This document shows, in pieces, positions 16,706-25,392 of a DNA stretch of 64,000 nt. The stretch covers positions 240,729 through 304,728 of the forward strand of contig NZ_KK211375.1 in the NCBI RefSeq assembly GCF_000621965.1, read 5' to 3'. Origin of the DNA: Methanobrevibacter wolinii SH (lineage in GTDB: Archaea > Methanobacteriota > Methanobacteria > Methanobacteriales > Methanobacteriaceae). A program made the translations under genes and the position numbers. Position 1 is the stretch's first letter, and every line of letters begins with the position of its first letter. Under the pieces are notes generated by a model, which was not told where the DNA came from, did not search any database, and saw only the letters and a list, made by a program, of their open reading frames with translations.

Positions 16706-17860
16706 ATGAAAATTGATAAGAAACATATTATTTCAGATGATGTAAATCTTTACCATGATAAAAATGGAATTAATTTAAATAATCCTAATTTCTTTTTAAC
16801 ATTTAGTGATTTTAATATAAGTGATGGAATTGATATTGTTGAAAATATTTTAGTATTATCAAATAATGCAATAAGTTTAAAAAATACAGATAAAGTTTTT
16901 GAAACTGTTGAAAAATATTTAGCAAATAATAATTTAAATGGTAGCTATATTTTCCATAATCTTGATAATTTTAAGTATTTTCTTAATAAATATGGTGATA
17001 TTTCAGTTATAACCATCTTAAGTAATGATGTTGAAATTGAAGATTATTATGATTCATTAAAGGTTGCAAATTCTAAAAAAGGATTTGAAATGGCTAAAAT
17101 TGATTTTAATCAAATTGTTATTATTGATAAAGTATTATCTCCAAAATTATTAATTAAATTACATATTGAAGCAGTAAAAGAAAGAGTTAAATTTTTAGAT
17201 TCTTTGAATTTACCATTACATATTGATAATATTATAGGTACTGATGATTTCATGGTTCTTGCATCTAATATGCCTAAAAATGATTTAAGTGATGATGAGA
17301 AACAATTTGGTATAGATATTACTTCAATTCCATATGAAGATGATGATTTAGATATTGAAAATTTAATAATAAAAGTTCAAGATGCAGTATCTATTTCTCT
17401 TGAAGAAGCATTTAAAAAATCTGGATTAAGCTTCGGTATTCTTGATTTTTTCGTATCTGAAGGAATTCAAATCAGTGATCTTGTTGATGCAGGTATGGCT
17501 CTTGTTGAAGGCGTTGAAGTTACAGATGAATTAAGAGAAAAATTAGAAATACAAATTTATAAATCATTAGAAGATATCAATGTTATTGCACTTTTACTTG
17601 CAGCAATAAGAGTAGAATATGATTTTTCAAACAATTTAATACGTGAAGTTAATGTTGAAGATGATCCTGCATATCTTTATACTGATGAAGTATTAGGACT
17701 TGCAATAGCAAATCAAATAGCAGGTACTAAAGCAAGATTTAATTTTAAACGTTATGATGAGAAAAAACCAGGAATACTTTCTCATTTAGGTCCAATGGTA
17801 GATGATATATTTGGAGGACTTATTGCTGGTTGTATGAGTAAAATATTTGAAGAAAATTAG
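16706..17860 (+). CDS. cbiS: CbiS: adenosylcobinamide amidohydrolase / alpha-ribazole phosphatase fusion
   Basis: 384 residues in two parts. Residues about 20-205 look like CbiZ, with a GxxTD-like [15 protein letters not shown] near the end; CbiZ removes the aminopropanol side chain from adenosylcobinamide. Residues about 228-384 resemble the CobZ/PgpA-type phosphatase fold: [41 protein letters not shown] and [19 protein letters not shown]. The CbiZ-CobZ fusion called CbiS is known from Methanopyrus. The gene directly downstream is CobS, which uses alpha-ribazole, strongly supporting the assignment over a lipid phosphatase role. The CobS frame starts only 6 bp after the stop. TAGGTAG precedes the ATG. 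Confidence 0.8.
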   Translation: MKIDKKHIISDDVNLYHDKNGINLNNPNFFLTFSDFNISDGIDIVENILVLSNNAISLKNTDKVFETVEKYLANNNLNGSYIFHNLDNFKYFLNKYGDISVITILSNDVEIEDYYDSLKVANSKKGFEMAKIDFNQIVIIDKVLSPKLLIKLHIEAVKERVKFLDSLNLPLHIDNIIGTDDFMVLASNMPKNDLSDDEKQFGIDITSIPYEDDDLDIENLIIKVQDAVSISLEEAFKKSGLSFGILDFFVSEGIQISDLVDAGMALVEGVEVTDELREKLEIQIYKSLEDINVIALLLAAIRVEYDFSNNLIREVNVEDDPAYLYTDEVLGLAIANQIAGTKARFNFKRYDEKKPGILSHLGPMVDDIFGGLIAGCMSKIFEEN

Positions 17861-17866
17861 TTAAGG

Positions 17867-18733
17867 GTGATTTTAATATCAAATAATAACAAAGTAAACA
17901 CTTCAGATAAAGAAGATATTCATGATAATTTAGAAGATTTAAGTAAAAACAGAGATGATTATTATGAAGATGATAAGAAAAACACATCATTTCTTCGTTC
18001 TTTAGCTGGTCTTGTTACATTTTCTACAATAATTCCATTAGGAATATATACATCAATTGAAGCTGTAATAAGTGTTATATGGTTATGGCCTCTTTTAAAT
18101 GCTCTTATTGGTTTAGGTGGTGTAGTAATTGCTTATATTTTACTTAAACTTTTTAATATGTCACATTTACTTGTAGCAACAATTGTAATTTCTTATATAT
18201 TTTTAATTATGGGTTATAATCATATAGATGGACTTCTTGACTTTTCTGATGGAATAATGGTTCATGGGGATTCAAAAAAGAAAATTAATGTTATGAGAGA
18301 TTCTATGGTTGGTACTGCTGGAATTTCTACTATGGTTATTTTTACAGTTATGACTGTTGCAGTATTAACTAATCTTATTGATTATAATTGTCTTTGGGGT
18401 ATTCTTGTTGGAGAGATGTCTGCTAAAGTTTCTCTTTTAACAACTTGTATTTTATCAAAACCTGCTGAAGATGGTATTGGTAAATATTTTGTTGAAGACA
18501 TGCCTATAACAAATTATATTACTGCAGTTTTAATATCAGGAATTATTGCATATATTTTTTTAGGATATGTTGGTCTATTTGGTTTAATTGGAGCTATTAT
18601 TGCTGGTGCTTTAATATCATATATTGCAAAAAGGAATTTTGGTGTTGCAACAGGAGATGTTCTTGGAACTTCTAATGAAATTGGAAGATTATTATCTTTA
18701 ATATTTATTGTAATTGCAATTCCATTATTTTAA
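17867..18733 (+). CDS. cobS: adenosylcobinamide-GDP ribazoletransferase (cobalamin synthase)
   Basis: 288 residues with about six to seven membrane helices. The family signature follows the second helix pair: GYNHIDGLLDFSDGIMVHGDSKKKINVMRDSMVGTAG, with the DGLLDxxDG acidic motif that binds Mg2+. CobS joins AdoCbi-GDP and alpha-ribazole, or its phosphate, at the membrane. The N-terminus carries about 42 extra acidic, Asn-rich residues before the first conserved block FLRSLAGLVTFSTIIPLG. The start is uncertain: the GTG at 17867 is embedded in the apparent ribosome-binding site GGGTGA, and the codon at the right distance downstream is ATA (17876). Translationally linked to cbiS. Confidence 0.92.
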   Translation: MILISNNNKVNTSDKEDIHDNLEDLSKNRDDYYEDDKKNTSFLRSLAGLVTFSTIIPLGIYTSIEAVISVIWLWPLLNALIGLGGVVIAYILLKLFNMSHLLVATIVISYIFLIMGYNHIDGLLDFSDGIMVHGDSKKKINVMRDSMVGTAGISTMVIFTVMTVAVLTNLIDYNCLWGILVGEMSAKVSLLTTCILSKPAEDGIGKYFVEDMPITNYITAVLISGIIAYIFLGYVGLFGLIGAIIAGALISYIAKRNFGVATGDVLGTSNEIGRLLSLIFIVIAIPLF

Positions 18734-18757
18734 TTTTTTTTACTTATCTTAAAAAGA

Positions 18758-19375
18758 TTAAATAAATTTAAAATTAAGATTTAATGAGTCTCTAATTATT
18801 TTATTTACATCCTTATAATCTTCCTTATTTTCTTCATTTTCTAACTTATATTTTTTAATATATTTTTTATTTGTTCTATTTAATTCATATTCTGTTAAAT
18901 AATCAAGAAAATTATTGATTTCTCCTATGAGATTTATAATATCATTTCTAGTTTCAGGATATTCTAATTCTAGAATAGGTATATTTTTTTCTCTAAGAAG
19001 ATAAATTATTATATTTAAGGTATTATTACATCCATTAGATCCAAAAAGTATTAATTCATTTAATTCATTGTATAAGTGGTTTTTTCCATTTCTAAGTATT
19101 ATCGCTGCTTCTGCTTCTTCAATTATAGGTCCAAATATTGACATTCTTCCTTGTACAGCTGAAGGTGCTTCTATACCAGTATATTTTATTCCCTTTATTA
19201 AGTTAAGATTCTCAATATTAGAATTTATATTATTTTCATAGTCCTGTCCTTTTTTACTTAATTTTTCTTTATCTTCATGATATAATTTATCATAATTTGA
19301 TAGTACCTCATGTTTTGATTTATTTATTTGATTTATAATAATCATTGCACTATCTGGAAATACTGCTACTTTCAT
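18758..19375 (-). CDS. methanogenesis marker protein 5-like (DUF2112-like)
   Basis: 205 residues. The start MKVAVFPDSAMIIINQINKSKHEVLS and the block IKYTGIEAPSAVQGRMSIFGPIIEEAEAAIIL, then GCNNTLNIIIYLLREKNIPILELEYP, match the order I recall for methanogenesis marker protein 5 (a small conserved methanogen protein of unknown function). The copy looks divergent: the linker at residues 25-60 is Lys/Asn-rich and about 40 basic residues are added at the C-terminus. No catalytic motif can be named. It is convergent with cobS, 24 bp away. The family call is from memory of family patterns, without a search. Confidence 0.55.
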   Translation of the reverse strand: MKVAVFPDSAMIIINQINKSKHEVLSNYDKLYHEDKEKLSKKGQDYENNINSNIENLNLIKGIKYTGIEAPSAVQGRMSIFGPIIEEAEAAIILRNGKNHLYNELNELILFGSNGCNNTLNIIIYLLREKNIPILELEYPETRNDIINLIGEINNFLDYLTEYELNRTNKKYIKKYKLENEENKEDYKDVNKIIRDSLNLNFKFI

Positions 19376-19638
19376 ATAACCACTTTTTATAATATTTTTT
19401 GATTTCTAGTAAATCTTATTTAAAGCTTTAAAATCTTATAAAAATTATTTTTTTAAATTATATCTATTTTTTAATATATCTATTTCTATTATGATTTTAA
19501 ATTTAATAAAAAACTTTTAAAAACTTTAAAATATATATATTAACCTAAAGTTATTTTATATAATAATAATTTCATATTTTTATTATTTTATTTCAATTAT
19601 TAAATAATATTTTTAAAAAGGTTTTTTTAAAATTTAAT

Positions 19639-19767
19639 ATTTTAAAAATATTGCTTTGTTGAAATTATCAAAATTTTTATAAATAAACTTTCTTAAAATT
19701 GATTTTCAAGTATTAAATAAATTTAAATTTTTATAAAAAATAGTTTTCAACAGATTTTAAAAATATT
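19639..19767. repeat. 14-bp direct repeats flanking MITE copy C
   Basis: ATTTTAAAAATATT occurs at 19639-19652 and again at 19754-19767, abutting both ends of the element exactly. This is what a target-site duplication looks like. The A/T content makes chance less unlikely than usual, but the exact placement argues against it. Confidence 0.65.
19653..19753 (-). mobile_element. MITE-like element, copy C (101 bp)
   Basis: It begins GCTTTGTTGAAATTATC and ends TAGTTTTCAACAG, giving inverted CTTTGTTGAAA and CTGTTGAAAA ends. The interior has CTTAAAATTGATTTTCAAG and TTTTTATAAAAAATAG, shared with copies A, B and D. It is more diverged inside than A, B and D, yet has the clearest flanking direct repeat. 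Confidence 0.72.
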
Positions 19768-19804
19768 ATAATTTATTATTTATCTTATAATGAGGAGATT
19801 ATTA

Positions 19805-20356
19805 ATGAAAAGAATTCATGTTTTAAGATTAGATCATAGGATTGGCAGGGATACACGTATCACTACTCATGTATGTTTAACAGCAAGGGCTTTTGGTGCT
19901 GATAAAGTTTGGTTAAGTGGTGAAGAAGATACTCATTTAATGGCTAATGTTGAAGATATTGTTGATCGTTGGGGTGGAGACTTTAAAGTTGAATATGTTA
20001 AAAATTATTTAAGTTTAATTAAAAATTGGCAAAATATCGGTGGACGGATTGTTCATTTAACTATGTATGGTGAACAAGCCCATAAAATTATTGATGAAGT
20101 AAGGAAAGAGTCTGAAGATAGAGATCTTCTAATTATTGTTGGTGGTAGTAAGGTACCATCTAAAGTATATAAAAATGCTACTTGGAATGTTTCAGTAACT
20201 ACTCAACCTCATTCTGAGGTTGCTGCTCTTGCAGTATTTCAACATCTTTTAATGGATGGTAAAGAATTTGATATAGATTTCAATCATCCTGTATTTGAAG
20301 TTATTCCAACACTTCATGGTAAAAAAGTAAATATTCATGATGAAAATAAAAATTAA
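19805..20356 (+). CDS. tRNA (cytidine(56)-2'-O)-methyltransferase
   Basis: 183 residues from the ATG at 19805. An ATG at 19790 overlaps the GAGGAG ribosome-binding site and is rejected as the start. The SPOUT fold is recognisable: RIHVLRLDHRIGRDTRITTHVCLTARAFGA at the start, and the knotted SAM site IIVGGSKVPSKVYKNATWNVSVTTQPHSEVAALAVF. This is archaeal Trm56 (aTrm56), which methylates the ribose of C56 in the T-loop of tRNAs using S-adenosylmethionine. The length fits the family. It is transcribed alone and convergent with the DUF763 gene. Confidence 0.95.
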   Translation: MKRIHVLRLDHRIGRDTRITTHVCLTARAFGADKVWLSGEEDTHLMANVEDIVDRWGGDFKVEYVKNYLSLIKNWQNIGGRIVHLTMYGEQAHKIIDEVRKESEDRDLLIIVGGSKVPSKVYKNATWNVSVTTQPHSEVAALAVFQHLLMDGKEFDIDFNHPVFEVIPTLHGKKVNIHDENKN

Positions 20357-20409
20357 TTTTTTTATTTTTTTTACTTATTTTATAATTATTTTTTAATATA
20401 TATTGCTTA

Positions 20410-21555
20410 TTAATTCATATATTTATTTAATCTTTTTATTGCATTTATCTTATCTTTTTCATCTAATTTTGCTTGATAAACTGCATCTTTAATGGTTCTT
20501 ATAGAATTATCATAAGTTTTTCTATCAACAGGATAAGGAAATCCATCTTTTCCACCATGGGCAAAACTATATTTTACAGGGTCTTTCCAGCTTGCTTTTT
20601 CACCATAAATGATATCACTTATTAAAGCAAGAGCTCTAATTTTCTTAGGACCAATTCCTTTAAGCATTATTAAATCTTCATATTTTTCTGGTTGAATTTC
20701 ATATGCTTTTTTTAGAACTTCAAATTCTCTGTCTGATAAATCCATATTTAGTATTGGATGGTGTTGAGGTAATGTGAATTCTTCTTGATTATTAAAATTA
20801 CTAAAATCTTCTTGTTTTCCAATAAAATCAAAAAGTGTTGTTTGACTTGGATCTTTTGGTCTAAAATATTTTCTTAGATGTTCTGGATTATCATTTATTA
20901 AATCAACACTTATTTTTTGAACATTTTTACTTTCTTTTGATGCCATATTTAGTGTTTCTTTCCTTTTTTTATCACAACTTATTCCAGTATGTGGATCTTC
21001 AAGGAATTTATCAAATTCATCACTCATCCAGTGATAACGTCTTGCATATTTTGTATCAGTATTCATTCCTTGTTGTACTACTGCCCATTCTCCTTTTTCA
21101 GTTAAAAAGAAATTATGTTGGTATAATGTATAGTTATCTTGAATACAAGAGTTATCAATTTTAGCAGATAATCTTGAACTTTTTACTAAATTATCAATTT
21201 TTGAAGAATTAATATTAAAAATATCTCCTTCTTTTTCTATTTGTCCCGGTGTTTTACGTGAATTTTTCCCTTTACCTCCAAGTACTGCAATTCCATGTTC
21301 TTCTGGTTTAAGTGCAGCTCTTAATGCTCCACATGTTGTAGTTGTAGTACCTGAAGAATGCCAATCAAAGCCAATTACACATGAAAAACTCTGAAACCAA
21401 TAAGGATTAGATATTCTTTCAAGTAATTCTACTTGACCATATTCATCTATAATAACTTCACTTATTGCTTTTGATAATTTTACCATTCTTTCCCATAACC
21501 ATCTTGGTGTATGGCCAGTATGCATTGGTAAATTTGCAATTCCTTTTCTTTGCAT
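20410..21555 (-). CDS. DUF763 family protein
   Basis: 381 residues. It starts with the family hallmark RKGIANLPMHTGHTPRWLWERMVKLSKAI, followed by SNPYWFQSFSCVIGFDWHSSGTTTTTCGALRAAL and GIAVLGGKGKNSRKTP. The C-terminal third has a helix-hairpin-helix-like stretch, YEDLIMLKGIGPKKIRALALISDIIYG, and WKDPVKYSFAHGGKDGFPYPVDRKTYD. These features suggest DNA or RNA binding, but no function is established for DUF763. The ATG has no strong Shine-Dalgarno. The gene is solitary, with an A/T-rich 288-bp spacer upstream. Confidence 0.9.
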   Translation of the reverse strand: MQRKGIANLPMHTGHTPRWLWERMVKLSKAISEVIIDEYGQVELLERISNPYWFQSFSCVIGFDWHSSGTTTTTCGALRAALKPEEHGIAVLGGKGKNSRKTPGQIEKEGDIFNINSSKIDNLVKSSRLSAKIDNSCIQDNYTLYQHNFFLTEKGEWAVVQQGMNTDTKYARRYHWMSDEFDKFLEDPHTGISCDKKRKETLNMASKESKNVQKISVDLINDNPEHLRKYFRPKDPSQTTLFDFIGKQEDFSNFNNQEEFTLPQHHPILNMDLSDREFEVLKKAYEIQPEKYEDLIMLKGIGPKKIRALALISDIIYGEKASWKDPVKYSFAHGGKDGFPYPVDRKTYDNSIRTIKDAVYQAKLDEKDKINAIKRLNKYMN

Positions 21556-21843
21556 ATTTAATCATTCACTATTATTATAATATAAATATTAAGAGTCCAT
21601 TTGAAAATTAATATTATATCTTTTTTATATTATTCAAATTTATTGAATATATATGATTTATTTAGAAACAATTTTTTTATTTAGATTTATTAAATTAAAA
21701 CTTATAATTTATTTAAAAACAATTTTTTTATTTAATTAATTAAATTAATTCATGATTATTTACTAAAAAACTTATAAATTTAATTTGGATTTTACATGTT
21801 TTTAATAAATTTATTAATTTTAAGTTTTTAATTAGTTTATAAT

Positions 21844-22350
21844 TTAAAATATGCTTTCTCCATTAGCAATTGCAACAACTCCAGGAATATTTTTAACTTT
21901 TAATTTAAAACATGCTTCAATACCTTCTTCTTTAAACATTACACATTTTTTTGAAAGTATGGAATCTGTAAGAAGTGCAGCTACAGGAGGTGAAACTACA
22001 TATATTGAATTTTCTTTATTTAATATATTTTTTGTTTCTTCACTTAATGCTCCTTTTCCAATATGTATTTTTACACCAGCTTTTGATAATATTGGTATGT
22101 TTGATTCAATTTCTTTTTTATTAGATGTTGTTGTTGCTATTCCTGCATCACTTACTGCAGTATGCATTATAGCACTTCCTTTTAAATCAATCGGTAATTT
22201 TTCATTGTTTTTAATCATTTCTCCAAGTTTTGGTAATATTGCATCTCTTCCAGTATATATTGTTCCACTAATTGTAATTTTATCATTAATTTTTAATTTT
22301 TTTATTATTTCATTAGAAATTGGTGTTTTAATTTCTATCATATTAATCAT
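21844..22350 (-). CDS. fumarate hydratase class I, beta subunit
   Basis: 168 residues, the length of the archaeal stand-alone beta subunit (equivalent to the C-terminal domain of bacterial class I fumarase). Visible signatures are ITISGTIYTGRDAILPKL, IDLKGSAIMHTAVSDAG, PPVAALL and FKEEGIEACFKLKVKNIPGVVAIANG. With the alpha subunit, which carries the [4Fe-4S] cluster and is not in the window, it interconverts malate and fumarate. It is a step in the incomplete reductive TCA pathway shared with pycB, sucC and the kor genes nearby. A second ATG lies at 22341. Neither start has a clear Shine-Dalgarno, so leaderless translation is possible. Confidence 0.9.
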   Translation of the reverse strand: MINMIEIKTPISNEIIKKLKINDKITISGTIYTGRDAILPKLGEMIKNNEKLPIDLKGSAIMHTAVSDAGIATTTSNKKEIESNIPILSKAGVKIHIGKGALSEETKNILNKENSIYVVSPPVAALLTDSILSKKCVMFKEEGIEACFKLKVKNIPGVVAIANGESIF

Positions 22351-22845
22351 TTTATTATTTATATTTTTTAGTATTCAATTTTTTGATAATCTAAAATCTA
22401 TTTTTATATTATTTGGTTTTTATTGGGATTTTACTTTTATTGTTTATCTTCCTGTTTTTTAGTGTTTTTTGTATTTTTTTTCTTAGATTTTTGTTTTTGT
22501 GTGTTTTTTATTAGATTTTTGTTTTTGGGTGTTTAATTTTTTCTTAGGTTTTTGTTTTTAATTTTTAATATTCTCTATTTTAAAAAATTTTTAATCATTA
22601 TTTAATTTTTATTAAAAAATTTATAATAATTTTTGATTTTGTATAAACTTTTCTTAATTTTTGAATTTTATTTTAATTTTTTATTTTTTATATATACATA
22701 TTGAAATCTAAGTTTTTATCTAAATATTTAAAAATTTGATAAATTTTAATAAATTATTTAAATGTTCAATATCAAATATTATATTAATATTAATTTAATA
22801 AATAATCAAATTTTTTATTATATTAAAAATTTTAAGGAGATTTTT
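22351..22845. other. 495-bp divergent spacer with T/G-rich repeats
   Basis: It lies between the fumarase gene (minus) and korD (plus). From about 22440 to 22570 the plus strand is almost only T and G, with three loose copies of CTTAGATTTTTGTTTTTG at 22482, 22510 and 22543. An in-frame ATG at 22762 could extend korD by 28 residues but lacks a ribosome-binding site and homology to ferredoxins. No gene is supported. Confidence 0.6.
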
Positions 22846-23109
22846 ATGATTTATATAGATCCTGATTTGTGTAAAGGATGTTTATTATGTGTAAATACTT
22901 GTAATGCACATGTTTTTACAGTTGCTAAAAAAGCAAACAAAAAAGGAGTCTTTTTACCTATTCCAACTAATGAAAATGATTGTTTAAATTGTGGGGAATG
23001 TGAATTATTATGTCCTGATCAAGCAATCTTAGTTAATATTGAGAAAAATTGGTGGTTAAAAGATAATACATATGCATTTAATCCTAATTTCTCAAAAGTT
23101 AAAAATTAA
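22846..23109 (+). CDS. korD: 2-oxoglutarate:ferredoxin oxidoreductase, delta (ferredoxin) subunit
   Basis: 87 residues from the ATG at 22846, which has AAGGAG at ideal spacing. Upstream in-frame ATGs would add an unrelated Asn/Ile-rich tail. It has two [4Fe-4S] motifs: CKGCLLCVNTC and CLNCGECELLCPDQAI. It carries electrons to or from the Kor catalytic core. It is the first gene of the korD-A-B-C-sucC series, but 200 bp separate it from korA, so the downstream genes may also have their own promoter. The name delta, versus a general ferredoxin, rests on gene order. Confidence 0.9.
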   Translation: MIYIDPDLCKGCLLCVNTCNAHVFTVAKKANKKGVFLPIPTNENDCLNCGECELLCPDQAILVNIEKNWWLKDNTYAFNPNFSKVKN

Positions 23110-23311
23110 ATTTATTATTAATTTTATTTGTGAATGTTATTTATTGAAATCTTATTTTTTATTATATTAATTTGTAAACTTAAATTATAAGATTTAAAAG
23201 TATAGAAATATTTAAAATATCATGATTTATAATGTCAAATTGTTTTTTTATAAATTATAATTTAATTATTAATTTAAATATTAAGATTCTACAAAAAGAG
23301 AGGTTATTAAA

Positions 23312-24445
23312 ATGGTAGAAAAATTATTTATTCAAGGTAATGAAGCTTGTGCACTTGCTGCTATAAAAGCAGGATGTAGATTCTTTGCTGGTTATCCTAT
23401 TACTCCTTCTACTGAAGTAGCTGAGAATTTAGCTCGTTTACTTCCGAAATATGGGGGTTCATTTGTACAAATGGAAGATGAAATTTCTTCTATGGGTGCA
23501 GTTATTGGTGCTAGTTGGGGTGGTTCTAAAGCTATGACTGCAACTAGTGGTCCAGGTATTTCTTTAATGCAAGAAAATCTTGGTTATGCTTTTATGACTG
23601 AAACACCACTTGTTATTGTAAACGTTCAAAGAGGTTCTCCTTCTACTGGACAACCAACTATGGCAAGTCAAAGTGATATGATGCAAGTTCGTTGGGGTTC
23701 TCATGGTGATTATGAACCTATTGCACTTTCACCTTCTTCAGTTCAAGAATATTTTGATTTTACAATTAAAGCATTTAATTTATCTGAAAAATACAGAGTA
23801 CCTGTATTTTTAATGACTGAAGAATCAATTGGTCATATGAGAGAAAAAATATCAATACCAAATAAAGTTGATTTAGTTGCAAGAAAAGAACCTACTATGA
23901 GTCCTGATGAATTTTTACCATTTAAAAATAGGAAAAACGCAACTAATCCAATGCCTGCATTTGGTGATGGTTATAAAGTTCATGTTTCTGGTTTAACTCA
24001 CAATGAAATAGGTTATCCAGATACTAATAATCCTAAAACACATGCAGTTTTAGTTAAAAGGTTATGTGATAAAATACTTAAAAATAGAGACAAAATTACC
24101 AGTGTAAAATCTGAATTTACTGATGATGCTGATGTAATTGTTGTTTGTTATGGTGCTCCTGTAAGATCTGTTACAACTGCTGTAAAAGAGGCTCGTAAAG
24201 AAGGAATTAAAGCAGGTTATTTAAAAATTAACACTCCATGGCCATTCCCTGATGATGATGTTAAAGCAGTATGTGAGTCTGCAAATGATATAATCGTTCC
24301 TGAAATGAACTTAGGACAAATGGTTCATGAAGTTGAAAGAGTATCTGAAGGTAATGCTAAAGTACATTTATTAAGCAAGATTGGAGGAGAACTCCATAAA
24401 CCTAGTGAAGTTTTATCTGCAATTAAATCTGTAGGAGGTAATTAA
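23312..24445 (+). CDS. korA: 2-oxoglutarate:ferredoxin oxidoreductase, alpha subunit
   Basis: 377 residues. LFIQGNEACALAAIKAGCRFFAGYPITPSTEVAE is the pyrimidine-binding alpha-subunit start, with GYPITPSTE, then QMEDEISSMGAVIGASWGGSKAMTATSGPGISLMQE and ETPLVIVNVQRGSPSTGQPT. The QRGSPSTG sequence distinguishes the 2-oxoglutarate type from pyruvate enzymes. A C-terminal domain (TDDADVIVVCYGAPVRS ... INTPWPFPDDDV) follows. It works with KorB to make 2-oxoglutarate from succinyl-CoA, CO2 and reduced ferredoxin. GAGAGG precedes the ATG, and korB starts one base after the stop. Confidence 0.95.
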   Translation: MVEKLFIQGNEACALAAIKAGCRFFAGYPITPSTEVAENLARLLPKYGGSFVQMEDEISSMGAVIGASWGGSKAMTATSGPGISLMQENLGYAFMTETPLVIVNVQRGSPSTGQPTMASQSDMMQVRWGSHGDYEPIALSPSSVQEYFDFTIKAFNLSEKYRVPVFLMTEESIGHMREKISIPNKVDLVARKEPTMSPDEFLPFKNRKNATNPMPAFGDGYKVHVSGLTHNEIGYPDTNNPKTHAVLVKRLCDKILKNRDKITSVKSEFTDDADVIVVCYGAPVRSVTTAVKEARKEGIKAGYLKINTPWPFPDDDVKAVCESANDIIVPEMNLGQMVHEVERVSEGNAKVHLLSKIGGELHKPSEVLSAIKSVGGN

Positions 24446-24446
24446 G

Positions 24447-25370
24447 ATGGTTGATGAAATAGATGAATATACTATAGATGACAAGTTTGAAAAACCAAAA
24501 AGAACTAAAGCTCCTTTTATTAAATATTTAAGAGAAGATAGATTACCTCATATATTCTGTCCAGGTTGTGGTAATGGTACAATTATTAATACCTTCTTTA
24601 AAGGTATGGAAGAAGCAAATATGGATTTTGATAATATTGCTATGGTTTCTGGAATTGGATGCTCTTCAAGAATTCCAGGTTATATAAAATGTGATTCATT
24701 ACATACTACTCATGGTAGAGCATTAAGTTTTGCAACTGGTCTTAAAGTTTCAAATCCTGATTTAGATGTTGTTGTATTTACTGGTGATGGAGATTGTGCT
24801 TCTATTGGTGGAAATCATTTAATTCATGCTGCAAGAAGAAATATTAATCTTACTGTTATCTGTATTAATAATAATATTTATGGAATGACTGGTGGTCAAA
24901 TTAGTCCAACTTCTCCTAAAGGAAGTTATGGTTCAACTGCTCCATATGGTAATAGAGATAAACCATTCCATTTAGCTGAACTTGTAGCAGCAGCTGGTGC
25001 AACTTATGTTGCAAGATGGACTACTGTACAAGTAGAAAGTGCTGTTAAATCTATTAAAAAAGGTCTTAAAAATAAAGGATTTTCATTTATTGAAATTGTA
25101 TCTCAATGTCCTACTTACTTTGGTAGAAAAAATAAAATGAAAACTCCTGTTAAAATGATGGATCATATTAAAAATTCTACAATCTACATTAATAATACTA
25201 AATTAATGAGTGAGCATGAACTTGCAGATAAAATTGTCGTTGGTGAATTTGTTGATAAAAGTGCTCCAGAATTTACAGATAATCTTCAGAAATTATCTAA
25301 AGAAAATTATGGAGATAAAACTCTTAGACGTTCTGCTTTCTTAAAAGACTTTGGTGAGAACAAAGAGTAA
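24447..25370 (+). CDS. korB: 2-oxoglutarate:ferredoxin oxidoreductase, beta (TPP-binding) subunit
   Basis: 307 residues. Thiamine diphosphate binding is shown by FTGDGDCASIGGNHLIHAARRNINLTVICINNNIYGMTGGQ, the GDGD...NN motif. FCPGCGNGTI at about residue 39 and GIGCSSRIPGY follow the beta-subunit pattern, and TTHGRALSFATGLK positions the substrate loop. It is tightly coupled to korA: one base separates stop and start, and GGAGG sits within the korA end. It supplies the active site that condenses succinyl-CoA with CO2. Confidence 0.95.
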   Translation: MVDEIDEYTIDDKFEKPKRTKAPFIKYLREDRLPHIFCPGCGNGTIINTFFKGMEEANMDFDNIAMVSGIGCSSRIPGYIKCDSLHTTHGRALSFATGLKVSNPDLDVVVFTGDGDCASIGGNHLIHAARRNINLTVICINNNIYGMTGGQISPTSPKGSYGSTAPYGNRDKPFHLAELVAAAGATYVARWTTVQVESAVKSIKKGLKNKGFSFIEIVSQCPTYFGRKNKMKTPVKMMDHIKNSTIYINNTKLMSEHELADKIVVGEFVDKSAPEFTDNLQKLSKENYGDKTLRRSAFLKDFGENKE

Positions 25371-25392
25371 ATAAATTATAAGGGATGATATA

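Larger units (their letters stand above)
19376..19804. other. 429-bp spacer with MITE copy C
   Basis: A divergent region between the Mmp5-like gene and trm56. It contains the element at 19653-19753 flanked by 14-bp direct repeats. An AAAATATATATATT tract lies at about 19530. There is no supported ORF; the GAGGAG before trm56 is at the end. Confidence 0.7.

Noticed and set aside
21851-22462. 203-codon open frame on the plus strand over the fumarase gene
   Set aside because: Antisense shadow of a clear fumarase beta subunit. Hydrophobic composition arises from the complement of A/T-rich codons.
22762-22845. 28-residue N-terminal extension of korD
   Set aside because: No ribosome-binding site and no ferredoxin similarity. 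AAGGAG sits correctly before the ATG at 22846.
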